From: Streptomyces achromogenes
Lineage (GTDB): Bacteria; Actinomycetota; Actinomycetes; Streptomycetales; Streptomycetaceae
Direction of reading: 5' to 3'
Length of the DNA: 64,000 nucleotides
Assembly (NCBI RefSeq): GCF_030816715.1
Contig: NZ_JAUSYH010000001.1
Coordinates: 4,402,001-4,466,000, forward strand
Shown here: piece by piece, positions 17,642 to 25,688 of the stretch
Layout of the letters: every line of letters starts with the position of its first letter
Position numbering within the stretch: the stretch's first letter is position 1
The notes under the pieces: model-generated
Database searches by the model: none
What the model was told of the DNA's origin: nothing
Seen by the model: the letters and a program-made list of their open reading frames with translations, nothing else
Translations under genes and position numbers: made by a program

Positions 17642-19024
17642 TCAGGGCAGCGGGTGCGGCGCCGCTTCGCGCGGGTCGTCCAGGCCCGCGGCGCAGCCGG
17701 TGCGCTCGGGCGCCGACGCCAGGCGGGGCAGGTGCCAGCTCCACCGGTGCGTCTCGTCCATCCGCAGGCTCTGGTAGCCGGGCGCCAGCACCTTGACGAC
17801 GTGCCAGCCCATGGCGGCGACGGCCGACGGGAGACGCGGCGTGAGGTCCACGGCGAGGAGACCCGCGCCGTCGGCGGTGAGGGCCCGCCGGATCTCCTCC
17901 GCCCCGAGGTCCCGCGCCGGCGACGGAGCCGGCAGCGGGTCCGGCTCCCGGAAGCCGGCGACCCAGTCGCGCACGCTGTCGTAGGCGGGGCGGGTCAGCA
18001 TGTGGCTGAGCCGGTCGTGCTCGGTCACGATCGGGGCGACGCGCCCGGTCTCGCCCTGGCCGCGCAGCGCCCGCAGCGCGGCCCGTACCTGCCACGCTTC
18101 CTGGAACGCCTTGGCGGCGGCCTCGGCCGGCCTGGTCGACGCCTTCATGCCGACGGCGGCCAGCGCGCCCGGACCCTCCGGATCGATCAGGAAGCCGGTC
18201 ATGCACCAGAGGCCGGGCACGGCGGTGGGAATGCGGGCGAGCACGGGGTCCAGTCCCTCCGCGCGCGCCCGCCGCCACATCGCCGACAGCCCGGTGTCGG
18301 CGGGCGACGGGACATACGTCGGCAGGCGCAGCAGGCGGCCCCAGGCGACGGTGAGGGCGTCCCGCTCCGTCACCTCGATCATCGCCGCGGCGAGAGCGGT
18401 CTCGTGGCTCGCGCCGGCCGCCGCCCCGGACGGGCTCGGGTCGAACAGGTCGGCCCGGCGCGCGGGCCAGTCGACGAGGTCCGCAGGGACCAGGACGGGC
18501 ACGCCGGTGTCCAGGTCGCGGGCCTCGTACCAGGACAGGGCGGCCGTCTCGGCGTCCGGGTGCGACAGGGCGTGGTCCGGGTGGTGCGCGTACAGCGTCG
18601 TGGCGGCCAGGCCGGCGGCGGCGCCGAAGCGGGCGGGGTGGGCGGCCGAGGGGTGCAGGGCGCGCCGCTCGACGGCCTCACCGGCTCCGCGCAGCAGCGC
18701 GTCGACCCGGGACGCGCCGCTGGCTCCGGCGAACCGGGCGGACAGCGGGAGGTCGCAGACGTCGGTGCCCGGCCCGGCGGTGTCGGGGGCGGTGGCGGTG
18801 CCGGCCGAAGCGGGGCCGCCCGCGCGAGCGGCCCCGGCGTCCGCGGCACCCCCCGCGCCCGCGGAGCCCGCGGCGGCGGGGGAGCCGACGATGCCCTCGA
18901 ACCCCTCCACCGGGTGGAGTTCGACCGCGCTGCTCCACAGCGGATCGCCGTCGTGCGGCGGTGTGACCGCGTACCGCAGGGCGATGCCCGAATCCGGGTC
19001 GAGGGTGGCCGGGATGTCGATCAC
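17642..19024 (-). CDS. YcaO-domain protein of the RiPP cluster
   Basis: A 460-residue YcaO protein. The ATP/Mg-binding signature is visible: GAGEAVERR (Glu116, Glu119), IEVTERDAL (Glu217, Glu220, Asp222) and KAFQEAW (Gln308, Glu309). The C-terminus PHPLP has the proline-rich form found in azoline-forming YcaOs. An Ala/Gly-rich insertion occupies about residues 47-85. YcaO enzymes activate backbone amides with ATP to make azolines, thioamides or amidines. No E1/ThiF-like partner, TfuA or azoline dehydrogenase is present, and the precursors have no Cys, so the product is unclear. GTG start overlaps the LanKC stop by 4 bp. Confidence 0.85.
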   Translation of the reverse strand: MIDIPATLDPDSGIALRYAVTPPHDGDPLWSSAVELHPVEGFEGIVGSPAAAGSAGAGGAADAGAARAGGPASAGTATAPDTAGPGTDVCDLPLSARFAGASGASRVDALLRGAGEAVERRALHPSAAHPARFGAAAGLAATTLYAHHPDHALSHPDAETAALSWYEARDLDTGVPVLVPADLVDWPARRADLFDPSPSGAAAGASHETALAAAMIEVTERDALTVAWGRLLRLPTYVPSPADTGLSAMWRRARAEGLDPVLARIPTAVPGLWCMTGFLIDPEGPGALAAVGMKASTRPAEAAAKAFQEAWQVRAALRALRGQGETGRVAPIVTEHDRLSHMLTRPAYDSVRDWVAGFREPDPLPAPSPARDLGAEEIRRALTADGAGLLAVDLTPRLPSAVAAMGWHVVKVLAPGYQSLRMDETHRWSWHLPRLASAPERTGCAAGLDDPREAAPHPLP

Positions 19025-21531
19025 CGTCGCACCCCGGCGGCCGAGGGGGCGAGGAAGGACAGGGCCGGGGCGCCGTCCCGCAGCGCGGCGAGGGCCAGCA
19101 GGACCCCGGCCGAACCGGTGCCCAGGTCGGTGGAGAGGCGGTAGCCGTAGTTGCCGAGGAAGTCGATGCGGCCGGGCTCGGCGGCTATCGCCTCCCAGCC
19201 GAGGGCGTCCAGGTGGAAGCGCAGGACGTCCCGCTCGATCTCGCTGCCGCCGTCCTCGAGGGCGAGCAGCTCACCGCTACGGCCGTGCAGGAGGCCGCAC
19301 GAGGTGGCGAACCCGCCGCGCCGCAAGGTCCGCAGCCGGTCCACGGCGGCACGTATCCGTGCGTCCTCGGGGGTGTGCCGCAGTGCGGCGCGCAGGGTGA
19401 TCAGGATGCCCGCGGAGCCTTCGAGTCCGGCGCTGAGGAAACGGTCGTCGAAGTCGTCGCCCCCGAGGCGTTCCAGTTCGGCGTGGAGTTCGGCAAGGGC
19501 CCGCTCCAACAGGTCGGTGCGGCCGGTGTGTTCGTACAGGCGCAGCAGAAGGAGAGCGCGGCCGCAGCGACCGTGCAGCAGTCCCACGCGCTGGGGCGCC
19601 GGCGTGTCGGGCAGCCGGTCGGCGAGTTCGAGCGCCTGGCGCAGACGCCGGTCGTCGCCGCGCCGGCCGGCCAGGTGCAGCGCGGTCAGGCCTAGGCCGG
19701 AGAGACCGGTCGCCAGGGTGGACCCCACGTTGGCGTCGCAACCGGCGAAGGCGCGGTCCAGGACCGCGTCCGCGGCGTCGGGATGGCCGAGCTCCTCCAG
19801 GGTGTACGCGACGCCGGCGAGGCCGGTCAGGAAGCCCGGGCCGTCGCCGGTGACCCGCTCGGCCTGGTCGAGGAACCACCGGACGTGTTCGGCGGGCGCC
19901 TCGGCGCCGGCGCGGTGCAGCGCCCAGAGCACGCCCGCCGCCCCGTACGCGAAGGTCACGCCCCCGTCGTCGACCATGAACTGCGAGACGTCGCCCGGGT
20001 AGAGGCGGTCGGTCCGCTCGGGGGTGGCCGCCTCGACGATGGAGCCGGCGATGTCCGCGATCAGGCCCCCGGTGTCCTCGCCGGCGGCGGGCCAGCGCAC
20101 GCCGTACTCCGTCCGCGCGCCCAGGACGTCGTCACCGAGGCCGCGCTCGAGCTGCCGGACGAAGGACTCGGGGAGGGGGAAGTCGCGGGCGGCCACGTCG
20201 ATCAGGGTGCGGATCTTCTCGGTGCCCCACGGCACGACGTGCGGCATGGGGACGAACATGGTCAGCCGGAGCACGTCGAGCGCGAACAGGTCGACGTCGG
20301 GGCCCCGGAGGTGGTCGGGGGCCCGGAATCCGAGCGAGCCCATGGCCTGCGCGCGCATCTCCTCGGCGGGGGTGGCGGTCTCCATGTCGATGAAGGCGAC
20401 GGTGTCGTCGGGGCGGACGAGGACGTTGCCCGGGTGCAGGTCGCCGAAGACGACCCCGCGCTCGTGCATGGCGGCCACACCCTCGGCGACCTGCTCGAGG
20501 ATGTGCAGCGTCCAGGCCGTGTACTCCGCCCGCGCCCGCGCCGTGTTGTCGGTGGTGCCGTAGGGGTGGCGCAGGCGGACGAGCTCCGTGAGCGGGGTGC
20601 CGTCCACGTAGTCGCGGGCCAGGAAGAGGTGTTCGTTGCCCTTGCGCACGTCCCTCAGGGTGGGCACGGACGGGAGACCGGAGAGCCGGGAGAGCGCCCA
20701 GTGCTCGCGCTCGAGGCGGGTGACGGCGTCGTCGCCGGCCGCGTCGAGACCGGCGAGCGGGCGGGCCTCCTTGAGCAGGACCTCGGTTCCGTCGCGCTTG
20801 TCGACGGCGCGGTAGACGCCGCCTCCGTTGGAGAAGTGGAGGGCCTTGTAGACGCGGAAGGGGAAGTCGGTGAGGGTGCCGCGGCGCCGCTCGTCGGCCG
20901 CCTCCTGCAGGAAGGAGGGGAGGGTGACCCATGCCGGGGGACGGAAGCCGGGGCGCCGCTCGTCGGGGACGAGTTCGCCGTCCGGCGCGGTGATCGCGGG
21001 TGCCAGGGTGCCATCCTTGAGGCGGGTGGTCTTCAGCACGAAGCCACCGTAACGCACGTACAACGGCCCCTGCTTCCAACGGAGATCGCTCAGCACGGAC
21101 GGTGCGGGCGTCCCCCCCACGAGGGCGTCGAGGTCGTCCAGGGCGGTGCGCAGAGCCGCCTCGTCGACGGGGTAGACGGTGATGAACTTCCCGCTCGCGG
21201 TGCGGTCCCCGTACTTGCTGCCGCGCCGGCCGAGCGTCTCCAGGTCGGAGATGTACTTGAACATCAGCCCGTGCTCGACGCAGTACGGGACGACGGCGTC
21301 GAGGAGTTCGGCGGCGTTGCCGGGGGAGGCCGCGACGTGGATCTTCCAGCCCTGGTCGGGGATCCGGGAGTCCGGCGGGACGCAGACCGTCCACTCCCGT
21401 CCTCGGGTGGCGGTCCAGCCCTCGGGCAGGGTCCGGCCCTCGTGGAAGTCCGCGCCGGTGGATTCGGCGGCGGGGGCGTCGTAGAAGAGCGAGTCCGCGC
21501 GGCAGAAGTTGATGAACCGGGTGTCGAGCAC
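19021..21531 (-). CDS. Class III lanthionine synthetase (LanKC)
   Basis: An 836-residue three-domain enzyme. Residues 1-200 match the phosphoSer/Thr lyase domain (RRGSKYGDRTASGKFITVYP). Residues about 225-490 are a Ser/Thr kinase with glycine loop GGGVYRAV, Lys254 in VLLKEARP, catalytic loop VFGDLHPGNVLV (Asp364) and metal Asp382. Residues about 505-836 are a LanC-like cyclase in which the Cys-His-Gly zinc motif is absent (SCGLLHGRSG instead), the mark of class III rather than class IV. It should phosphorylate and eliminate Ser/Thr to Dha/Dhb. Because the four precursors lack Cys, ring formation is not expected. GTG start with GGAGA upstream; 13 bp after the protease gene. Confidence 0.92.
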   Translation of the reverse strand: MLDTRFINFCRADSLFYDAPAAESTGADFHEGRTLPEGWTATRGREWTVCVPPDSRIPDQGWKIHVAASPGNAAELLDAVVPYCVEHGLMFKYISDLETLGRRGSKYGDRTASGKFITVYPVDEAALRTALDDLDALVGGTPAPSVLSDLRWKQGPLYVRYGGFVLKTTRLKDGTLAPAITAPDGELVPDERRPGFRPPAWVTLPSFLQEAADERRRGTLTDFPFRVYKALHFSNGGGVYRAVDKRDGTEVLLKEARPLAGLDAAGDDAVTRLEREHWALSRLSGLPSVPTLRDVRKGNEHLFLARDYVDGTPLTELVRLRHPYGTTDNTARARAEYTAWTLHILEQVAEGVAAMHERGVVFGDLHPGNVLVRPDDTVAFIDMETATPAEEMRAQAMGSLGFRAPDHLRGPDVDLFALDVLRLTMFVPMPHVVPWGTEKIRTLIDVAARDFPLPESFVRQLERGLGDDVLGARTEYGVRWPAAGEDTGGLIADIAGSIVEAATPERTDRLYPGDVSQFMVDDGGVTFAYGAAGVLWALHRAGAEAPAEHVRWFLDQAERVTGDGPGFLTGLAGVAYTLEELGHPDAADAVLDRAFAGCDANVGSTLATGLSGLGLTALHLAGRRGDDRRLRQALELADRLPDTPAPQRVGLLHGRCGRALLLLRLYEHTGRTDLLERALAELHAELERLGGDDFDDRFLSAGLEGSAGILITLRAALRHTPEDARIRAAVDRLRTLRRGGFATSCGLLHGRSGELLALEDGGSEIERDVLRFHLDALGWEAIAAEPGRIDFLGNYGYRLSTDLGTGSAGVLLALAALRDGAPALSFLAPSAAGVRR

Positions 21532-21544
21532 GGTGTCTCCAGAG

Positions 21545-23185
21545 TCAGAAGGGCAGGAACGGGAGCACGTAGGTGCGGTGGAGGGACTTCCACAGGGGCA
21601 CGTCGCCCAGCTCGACCTCTGCGGTGCCGGTGGCCGGCGTCGGGGTGCGGTCGAGGTCCAGGGAGAAGGCCGTCGAGTCCATGCCCACGGCGCTTCCGAG
21701 GTCGACGGGGAAGTAGGTGGAGACCGGGACCTCGGTCCGCGCGGCCGGAGCGGATCCCACCCGGGCGGTCGCGACGTCGTCCTGGAGCACCAGGCCGTTC
21801 GTCTTCAGCGTCACGCGCTGCCCGGCGTGGATCAGTTCGGCCGAGGAGCCCTGCGGCAGGACGAGCCGGGTGCCGGAGGCGTCGGTGACGTAGGCGGCGG
21901 CCACCGTCTGCTGGACGGGCAGGAACAGCGCGGCGCAGCCGGCGGCGGCGAGCGTGGCGCAGACGGCCCGGGCCCGGACCCGGCGGACTCCGGCGGCCTT
22001 GACCTCGGCGGACAGCCGCAGGGCGCCGCGGACCAGCATCCACACGATGTACGAGAGGCCGGAGGCGGCCAGGAGGAGTCCGACCCAGCCGACCCGCTGG
22101 AGGGTGTCGAGCCAGGTCTGCAGGGCGGTGCTCAGGAAGTACACGGGGAAGGCGAGGCAGGCGAAGCCGTACACGACGGTCCACCGGGTGGGCAGTTCGC
22201 GCTGGTACGTGCCGCCGAACAGGAAGCGGGCGAGGGCGCGGCGGGCGTCGGACATGGCGCGGTCGCGCAGGTAGGGGACGTCCACGTGGCTCATCAGGGC
22301 GATGTAGCCGTCGAGTTTGATGAACGGCGTCAGGTTGAGCAGGGCCGTTCCGTAGCTGGTGACGGCGAAGAACAGCAGGCAGGTCTTGGCGGTGCCGTCC
22401 GCGAGGGGCCAGGCGGCGAGGGCCGAGGCGGCCGCCAGGGACGTCTGGACCGCGGGCCCGGCGAGGGCGGTGTGCACCCGCTGCCGGCGGTCGGGGAGCC
22501 GCCAGGCGTCCGAGACGTCGCAGAAGAACGCCGGCATCAGGTAGAAGAGCATGACGCCGATGCGCGAGGGCCGGCCCCCGTAGCGGATGAGGACGGCGGC
22601 GTGACCCAGCTCGTGGAGTGAGACGCCGAGCAGCAGCGCGACGAGCACTCCGGTGAACGAGACCGCGGAGAGCGGGCTGTTCAGGGTGACCGCGACCGCG
22701 TCCCGCTGGGCGATCAGGGCGCCGGCGCCGAGCAGGACGCAGAGCATCCCGGCCGCGACCACCCCCCGGGAGAAGAGGCGGGCGAACACGGGGCGCAGGG
22801 CCTGCATCGTGCGTCCCGGCCGCAGCAGCGTGAGCTGGAGCGTCATCGGGGGGACGATCTGGAAGCGGGGGGCGACGGCGGGCGCCGGGGTCTCGCCGTC
22901 GTCGAGCAGCCTGAGGGAGTCGAGCCGCGAGATCGCGCTGCCCACCCGCTCGGTGCTCCAGGCGCCGCCCAGCCGGGCGGCGAGGGTCTCGTGGTCGCGC
23001 TCCCCGTCCAGCTCCTGGACGAGATCCGCGACGTGTTCGGTGATCCGTACGTAGCGGGCGCCGTGCTGGAGAACCCAGTCGCCCTGTCCGTCGGCGGGCG
23101 AGTGGACCTCGGCGCTCGGGGCGAGGCGGGGGCGCCTCGTGTGGGCCGGGACGGTGGGAGGCGGGGGGCTCGTGACAGCGCTCAC
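21545..23185 (-). CDS. M50-family intramembrane metalloprotease with RRE/PqqD-like N-domain (MpaP-like)
   Basis: A 546-residue membrane protease. Residues about 36-96 resemble a PqqD/RRE winged fold (DWVLQHGARYVRITEHVADL ... AISRLDSLRLLDD), which could bind the leader. Zinc motif HELGH is at 191-195 and the third-ligand motif KLDGYIA at about 290-296, between several membrane helices; a C-terminal periplasmic domain follows. In daptide clusters an M50 protease is proposed to remove the leader, so it likely cuts these precursors near APG. The GTG at 23185 is preferred (AAGGA upstream, domain start), shortening a longer open frame by 36 residues. Confidence 0.88.
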   Translation of the reverse strand: MSAVTSPPPPTVPAHTRRPRLAPSAEVHSPADGQGDWVLQHGARYVRITEHVADLVQELDGERDHETLAARLGGAWSTERVGSAISRLDSLRLLDDGETPAPAVAPRFQIVPPMTLQLTLLRPGRTMQALRPVFARLFSRGVVAAGMLCVLLGAGALIAQRDAVAVTLNSPLSAVSFTGVLVALLLGVSLHELGHAAVLIRYGGRPSRIGVMLFYLMPAFFCDVSDAWRLPDRRQRVHTALAGPAVQTSLAAASALAAWPLADGTAKTCLLFFAVTSYGTALLNLTPFIKLDGYIALMSHVDVPYLRDRAMSDARRALARFLFGGTYQRELPTRWTVVYGFACLAFPVYFLSTALQTWLDTLQRVGWVGLLLAASGLSYIVWMLVRGALRLSAEVKAAGVRRVRARAVCATLAAAGCAALFLPVQQTVAAAYVTDASGTRLVLPQGSSAELIHAGQRVTLKTNGLVLQDDVATARVGSAPAARTEVPVSTYFPVDLGSAVGMDSTAFSLDLDRTPTPATGTAEVELGDVPLWKSLHRTYVLPFLPF

Positions 23186-23371
23186 TGGCGTTTCCTTTGC
23201 GGGACGGCGGCGGGGAGTGGGAGAGCGCGCGGCACCCTTTCGGTGGTCCGGCCGGCCGCAGCCGGCCGGACCACCGCAGATCCTCGGTCTCACCCGGGTC
23301 GGGTTCCGAGGTGCGGAGGGAATCCGGTCACTCCGTCTCCCACCGCGTCAGCGCGCTCGCCGGTGTCGCTC

Positions 23372-23524
23372 TCAGGTGAGGGTGATCGAGGTGGCGACGG
23401 AGGCGCTGATGGCCGTGCCGATGGAGACGCCGGTCCAGAAGCCGGGGGCCTCGAGGGTCTCGAGCTCCTGCATCTCCAGCTCGACGAGCTCGGCGTTCTC
23501 GATGGCGCCCAGGTTCTCAGCCAT
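23372..23524 (-). CDS. Daptide-type RiPP precursor peptide A1
   Basis: A 50-residue precursor. Leader starts MAENLGAIENAELVELEMQE, continues LETLEAPG, and the core is GFWTGVSIGTAISASVATSI followed by TLT. The core is hydrophobic, rich in Ser/Thr (about ten residues) and ends in Thr, the residue turned into the diamine in daptides. No Cys, Lys or Arg in the core. Strong RBS GGAGAGGA precedes the ATG. It is the last and most divergent of the four precursor genes, closest to the protease and LanKC. Confidence 0.9.
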   Translation of the reverse strand: MAENLGAIENAELVELEMQELETLEAPGFWTGVSIGTAISASVATSITLT

Positions 23525-23574
23525 GGTGGTGTCCTCTCCGAGGTGTTCTACGGGTTGATGTGGGTGGTGCGGGT

Positions 23575-23643
23575 GATGCGGTGGAGCAGGTGATGCGGTG
23601 GAGCAGGTGATGCGGTGGAGCAGGTGGTGCCGGTGGAGCAGGT
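23575..23643. repeat. 17-bp tandem repeat between precursor genes
   Basis: Three exact copies of GATGCGGTGGAGCAGGT (23575-23591, 23592-23608, 23609-23625) followed by an 18-bp variant (23626-23643). It fills the gap between precursors A2 and A1. It could be a by-product of precursor-gene duplication or a spacer affecting mRNA structure. Confidence 0.85.
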
Positions 23644-23660
23644 GGTGCCGGTGGTGCGGC

Positions 23661-23819
23661 TCAGGTGAGGGTGACGGAGACGCCGACGGAGACGCCGACG
23701 GAGAAGGCGGTGCTGATGGTGCCCCAGCCCGGAGCCTCCAGCGCCTCCAGCTCCTGCATCTCCAGCTCGACCAGGTCGGCCTTGTCGAAGTTCTCGACGG
23801 TGCCCGGGTTCTCGTTCAT
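23661..23819 (-). CDS. Daptide-type RiPP precursor peptide A2
   Basis: A 52-residue precursor starting MNENPGTVENFDKADLVELE, with motif MQELEALEAPG and core GWGTISTAFSVGVSVGVSVT ending LT. It is nearly identical to A3 over the leader and differs by a few substitutions in the core. RBS AGAGAGG with the same spacing and flank as A3 shows recent duplication. No Cys. Confidence 0.9.
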   Translation of the reverse strand: MNENPGTVENFDKADLVELEMQELEALEAPGWGTISTAFSVGVSVGVSVTLT

Positions 23820-23904
23820 GTCGGTTGCCTCTCTCGGTGGTTCGACGGGTGTCGGGTGGGTGGTGCGGTGCGGTGTGGAACTGTGCGGTGTGGTGCGGAA
23901 CGGA

Positions 23905-24063
23905 TCAGGTCAGCGTGATCGAGACACCGACCGAGACACCGGCGGAGAAGACGGCGCTGATGGTGCCCCAGCCCGGGGCCTCCAGCGCCTCCAGCTCCTG
24001 CATCTCCAGCTCGACCAGGTCGGCGTTGTCGAAGCTCTCGACGGTGCCCGGGTTCTCGCTCAT
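23905..24063 (-). CDS. Daptide-type RiPP precursor peptide A3
   Basis: A 52-residue precursor starting MSENPGTVESFDNADLVELE, motif MQELEALEAPG, core GWGTISAVFSAGVSVGVSIT ending LT. Duplicate of A2. The VSVGVS repeats and C-terminal Thr fit a hydrophobic helical daptide core. RBS AGAGAGG. Confidence 0.9.
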   Translation of the reverse strand: MSENPGTVESFDNADLVELEMQELEALEAPGWGTISAVFSAGVSVGVSITLT

Positions 24064-24236
24064 GTCAGTTGCCTCTCTCGGCTGTTGCGGCGGACGTGCT
24101 GCGTTGCGTGCTGACCCGGGGTTCCGGGGTTCCCCCGGCTGCCACGCGGCCTACGGGACCGTGCGGCAGCCGTCGGGGGGCGTCCGGCCGTACGCGGGGC
24201 ACGGCACGGTGGATCGGACGGCCGGAGCCGGCTCGA

Positions 24237-24392
24237 TCAGGTGAGGCTCCAGGCGACGGAGACGATCGAGATGCCGACGCTGACGCCGACGCTGGTGGCC
24301 CAGCCCGGAGCCTGCACGGCCTCGAGCTCCTGCATCTCCAGCTCGGTGCCGAGCTCCTGCAGCTCCTGCTCGACCAGCGTGTGCTTCGCCAT
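24237..24392 (-). CDS. Daptide-type RiPP precursor peptide A4
   Basis: A 51-residue precursor starting MAKHTLVEQELQELGTELEM, then QELEAVQAPG and core GWATSVGVSVGISIVSVAWS ending LT. It shares LEMQELEA and APGW with the other three but has a distinct N-terminus, and its core has fewer Thr. GAGGAGAA precedes the ATG. It is the first precursor after the dehydrogenase gene. Too short to be found by length-based gene calling. Confidence 0.9.
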   Translation of the reverse strand: MAKHTLVEQELQELGTELEMQELEAVQAPGWATSVGVSVGISIVSVAWSLT

Positions 24393-24484
24393 GACGTTCT
24401 CCTCGTGTTCGGTGCGCCCCGGTTTCTCCGGGGTGCTGTCCGGTGGGGTGGTGCGGGTGGTGCTGTGCTCCTCCCGGTCGGCGC

Positions 24485-25684
24485 TCAGGCCGCCGGGAGG
24501 GGTTCGGGGGAGCCGGCCGGGAAGGCGGTCGGCTCGGTGGCCTCGGCGAGGAGCGCGACGACGTCGTCGGCGCTCAACCCGGCGAGGGTGGGAAGTCCGG
24601 CGCCCCAGGCGCGCACGCTGCGCAGGGCGACGTGGTGGCGCAGGTGCGGGGCGAGGTGCACGGTGCGGTCGATCCGCCAGCGGCGCATCAGCTGCTCGAG
24701 GCCGTCGTCGGGCCGTGGCGCGAGCCACGGGGCCCGCTGCCCCAGGCGCTCCCACAGCCGGTGGACGCGGTCGGCGCTGCCGAAGCGGGTGTCCCCCCGC
24801 AGGGCCTGCCGCCACACGATCGGCCACAGGGCGGCGACCGCGCGCATCTTGGCCAGACCCAGCGTGGTGGAGAGCTCGTTGGCGAGGGCCCAGCACTTCA
24901 CCGCGTACGGGCTGCGGCCGACGTTGATGGCTCCGCGCTGGCTCTCGGCGCTGAGCCGGGCGACCCGCAGCCGCTCCGGTGCGGGGGCCGGCAGGCCGGC
25001 GGCGAGACGCCGGGCCAGTGCGTCGCCGGCCGTCAGCAGTTCGCCCGCCAACTCCTCGACAGCGGCGTCCTGTTCCGGAAGGTCGAGGGTGTCGCTGCTG
25101 TACGGGATGACGGTCCTGAAGATCGCTTCGAGGACGCCGTCCAGGACGAGCGGCCCCGGGAGGGTCTCGGTGGCCTCGGGCACCCGGAGCGCGGCACGGG
25201 GGCGCAGGCACTCCCCCATCGCGATGCGTTTGCCGTCCTCGTGCGGGAAGCAGGCCACGGGTCCCGCCTCGCTGCCGGTGCCCAGGGTGGTGGGGACCGC
25301 GAGGACCTCGGCGTGCTCTCCCTCGGTGAGCGGGAGCGCCACGAGGCCGCTGCGCTGCGCGGAGGTCAGGTAGCGCAGGAGTCCGGGGCGACGGCCGACG
25401 GCGGCCGAGAGCTTCGCGAAGTCGAGGGTGCTGCCCCCGCCGACGCCGACGACCAGCTCACCGGGAGAGAACCGGGAGGCGCGCGCCTCCACGGCCCGCA
25501 TCCCTCCGTCCGCCGGCGTGACCGCCACGGTGGGCGTGAACCCGGCGCGGACGATCTCGGCGGTGACGTTCCGGGTGACGGCGTGGTCGGCCACGGCCGG
25601 GTCGGCCAGCACGGTCACGCCGGTGGGGCGAAGTTCCCGCAGCAGTGGGGGAATCCGGTCGTAGGCATCGAGAGAGACGGGCAT
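24485..25684 (-). CDS. Daptide-type iron-ADH-fold dehydrogenase (MpaC-like oxidative decarboxylase)
   Basis: A 399-residue member of the group III iron-dependent alcohol dehydrogenase fold: cofactor motif GVGGGSTLDFAK at about 80-91 and PTTLGTGSEAG at about 131-141. In daptide biosynthesis the homologue oxidises the side chain of the C-terminal Thr, and loss of CO2 leaves an aminoketone-type end. The usual metal ligands seem lost: the canonical DxxxH reads DGVLE (Asp182, Glu186), and the two later His positions read Lys (AVK263, LAK279). This suggests a metal-free or differently bound active site. It directly follows the aminotransferase by 4 bp. Confidence 0.88.
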   Translation of the reverse strand: MPVSLDAYDRIPPLLRELRPTGVTVLADPAVADHAVTRNVTAEIVRAGFTPTVAVTPADGGMRAVEARASRFSPGELVVGVGGGSTLDFAKLSAAVGRRPGLLRYLTSAQRSGLVALPLTEGEHAEVLAVPTTLGTGSEAGPVACFPHEDGKRIAMGECLRPRAALRVPEATETLPGPLVLDGVLEAIFRTVIPYSSDTLDLPEQDAAVEELAGELLTAGDALARRLAAGLPAPAPERLRVARLSAESQRGAINVGRSPYAVKCWALANELSTTLGLAKMRAVAALWPIVWRQALRGDTRFGSADRVHRLWERLGQRAPWLAPRPDDGLEQLMRRWRIDRTVHLAPHLRHHVALRSVRAWGAGLPTLAGLSADDVVALLAEATEPTAFPAGSPEPLPAA

Positions 25685-25688
25685 GGGG

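Noticed and set aside
19021-21531. Class IV (LanL) synthetase.
   Set aside because: The cyclase domain lacks the Cys/Cys-His-Gly zinc ligands, so class III fits better.
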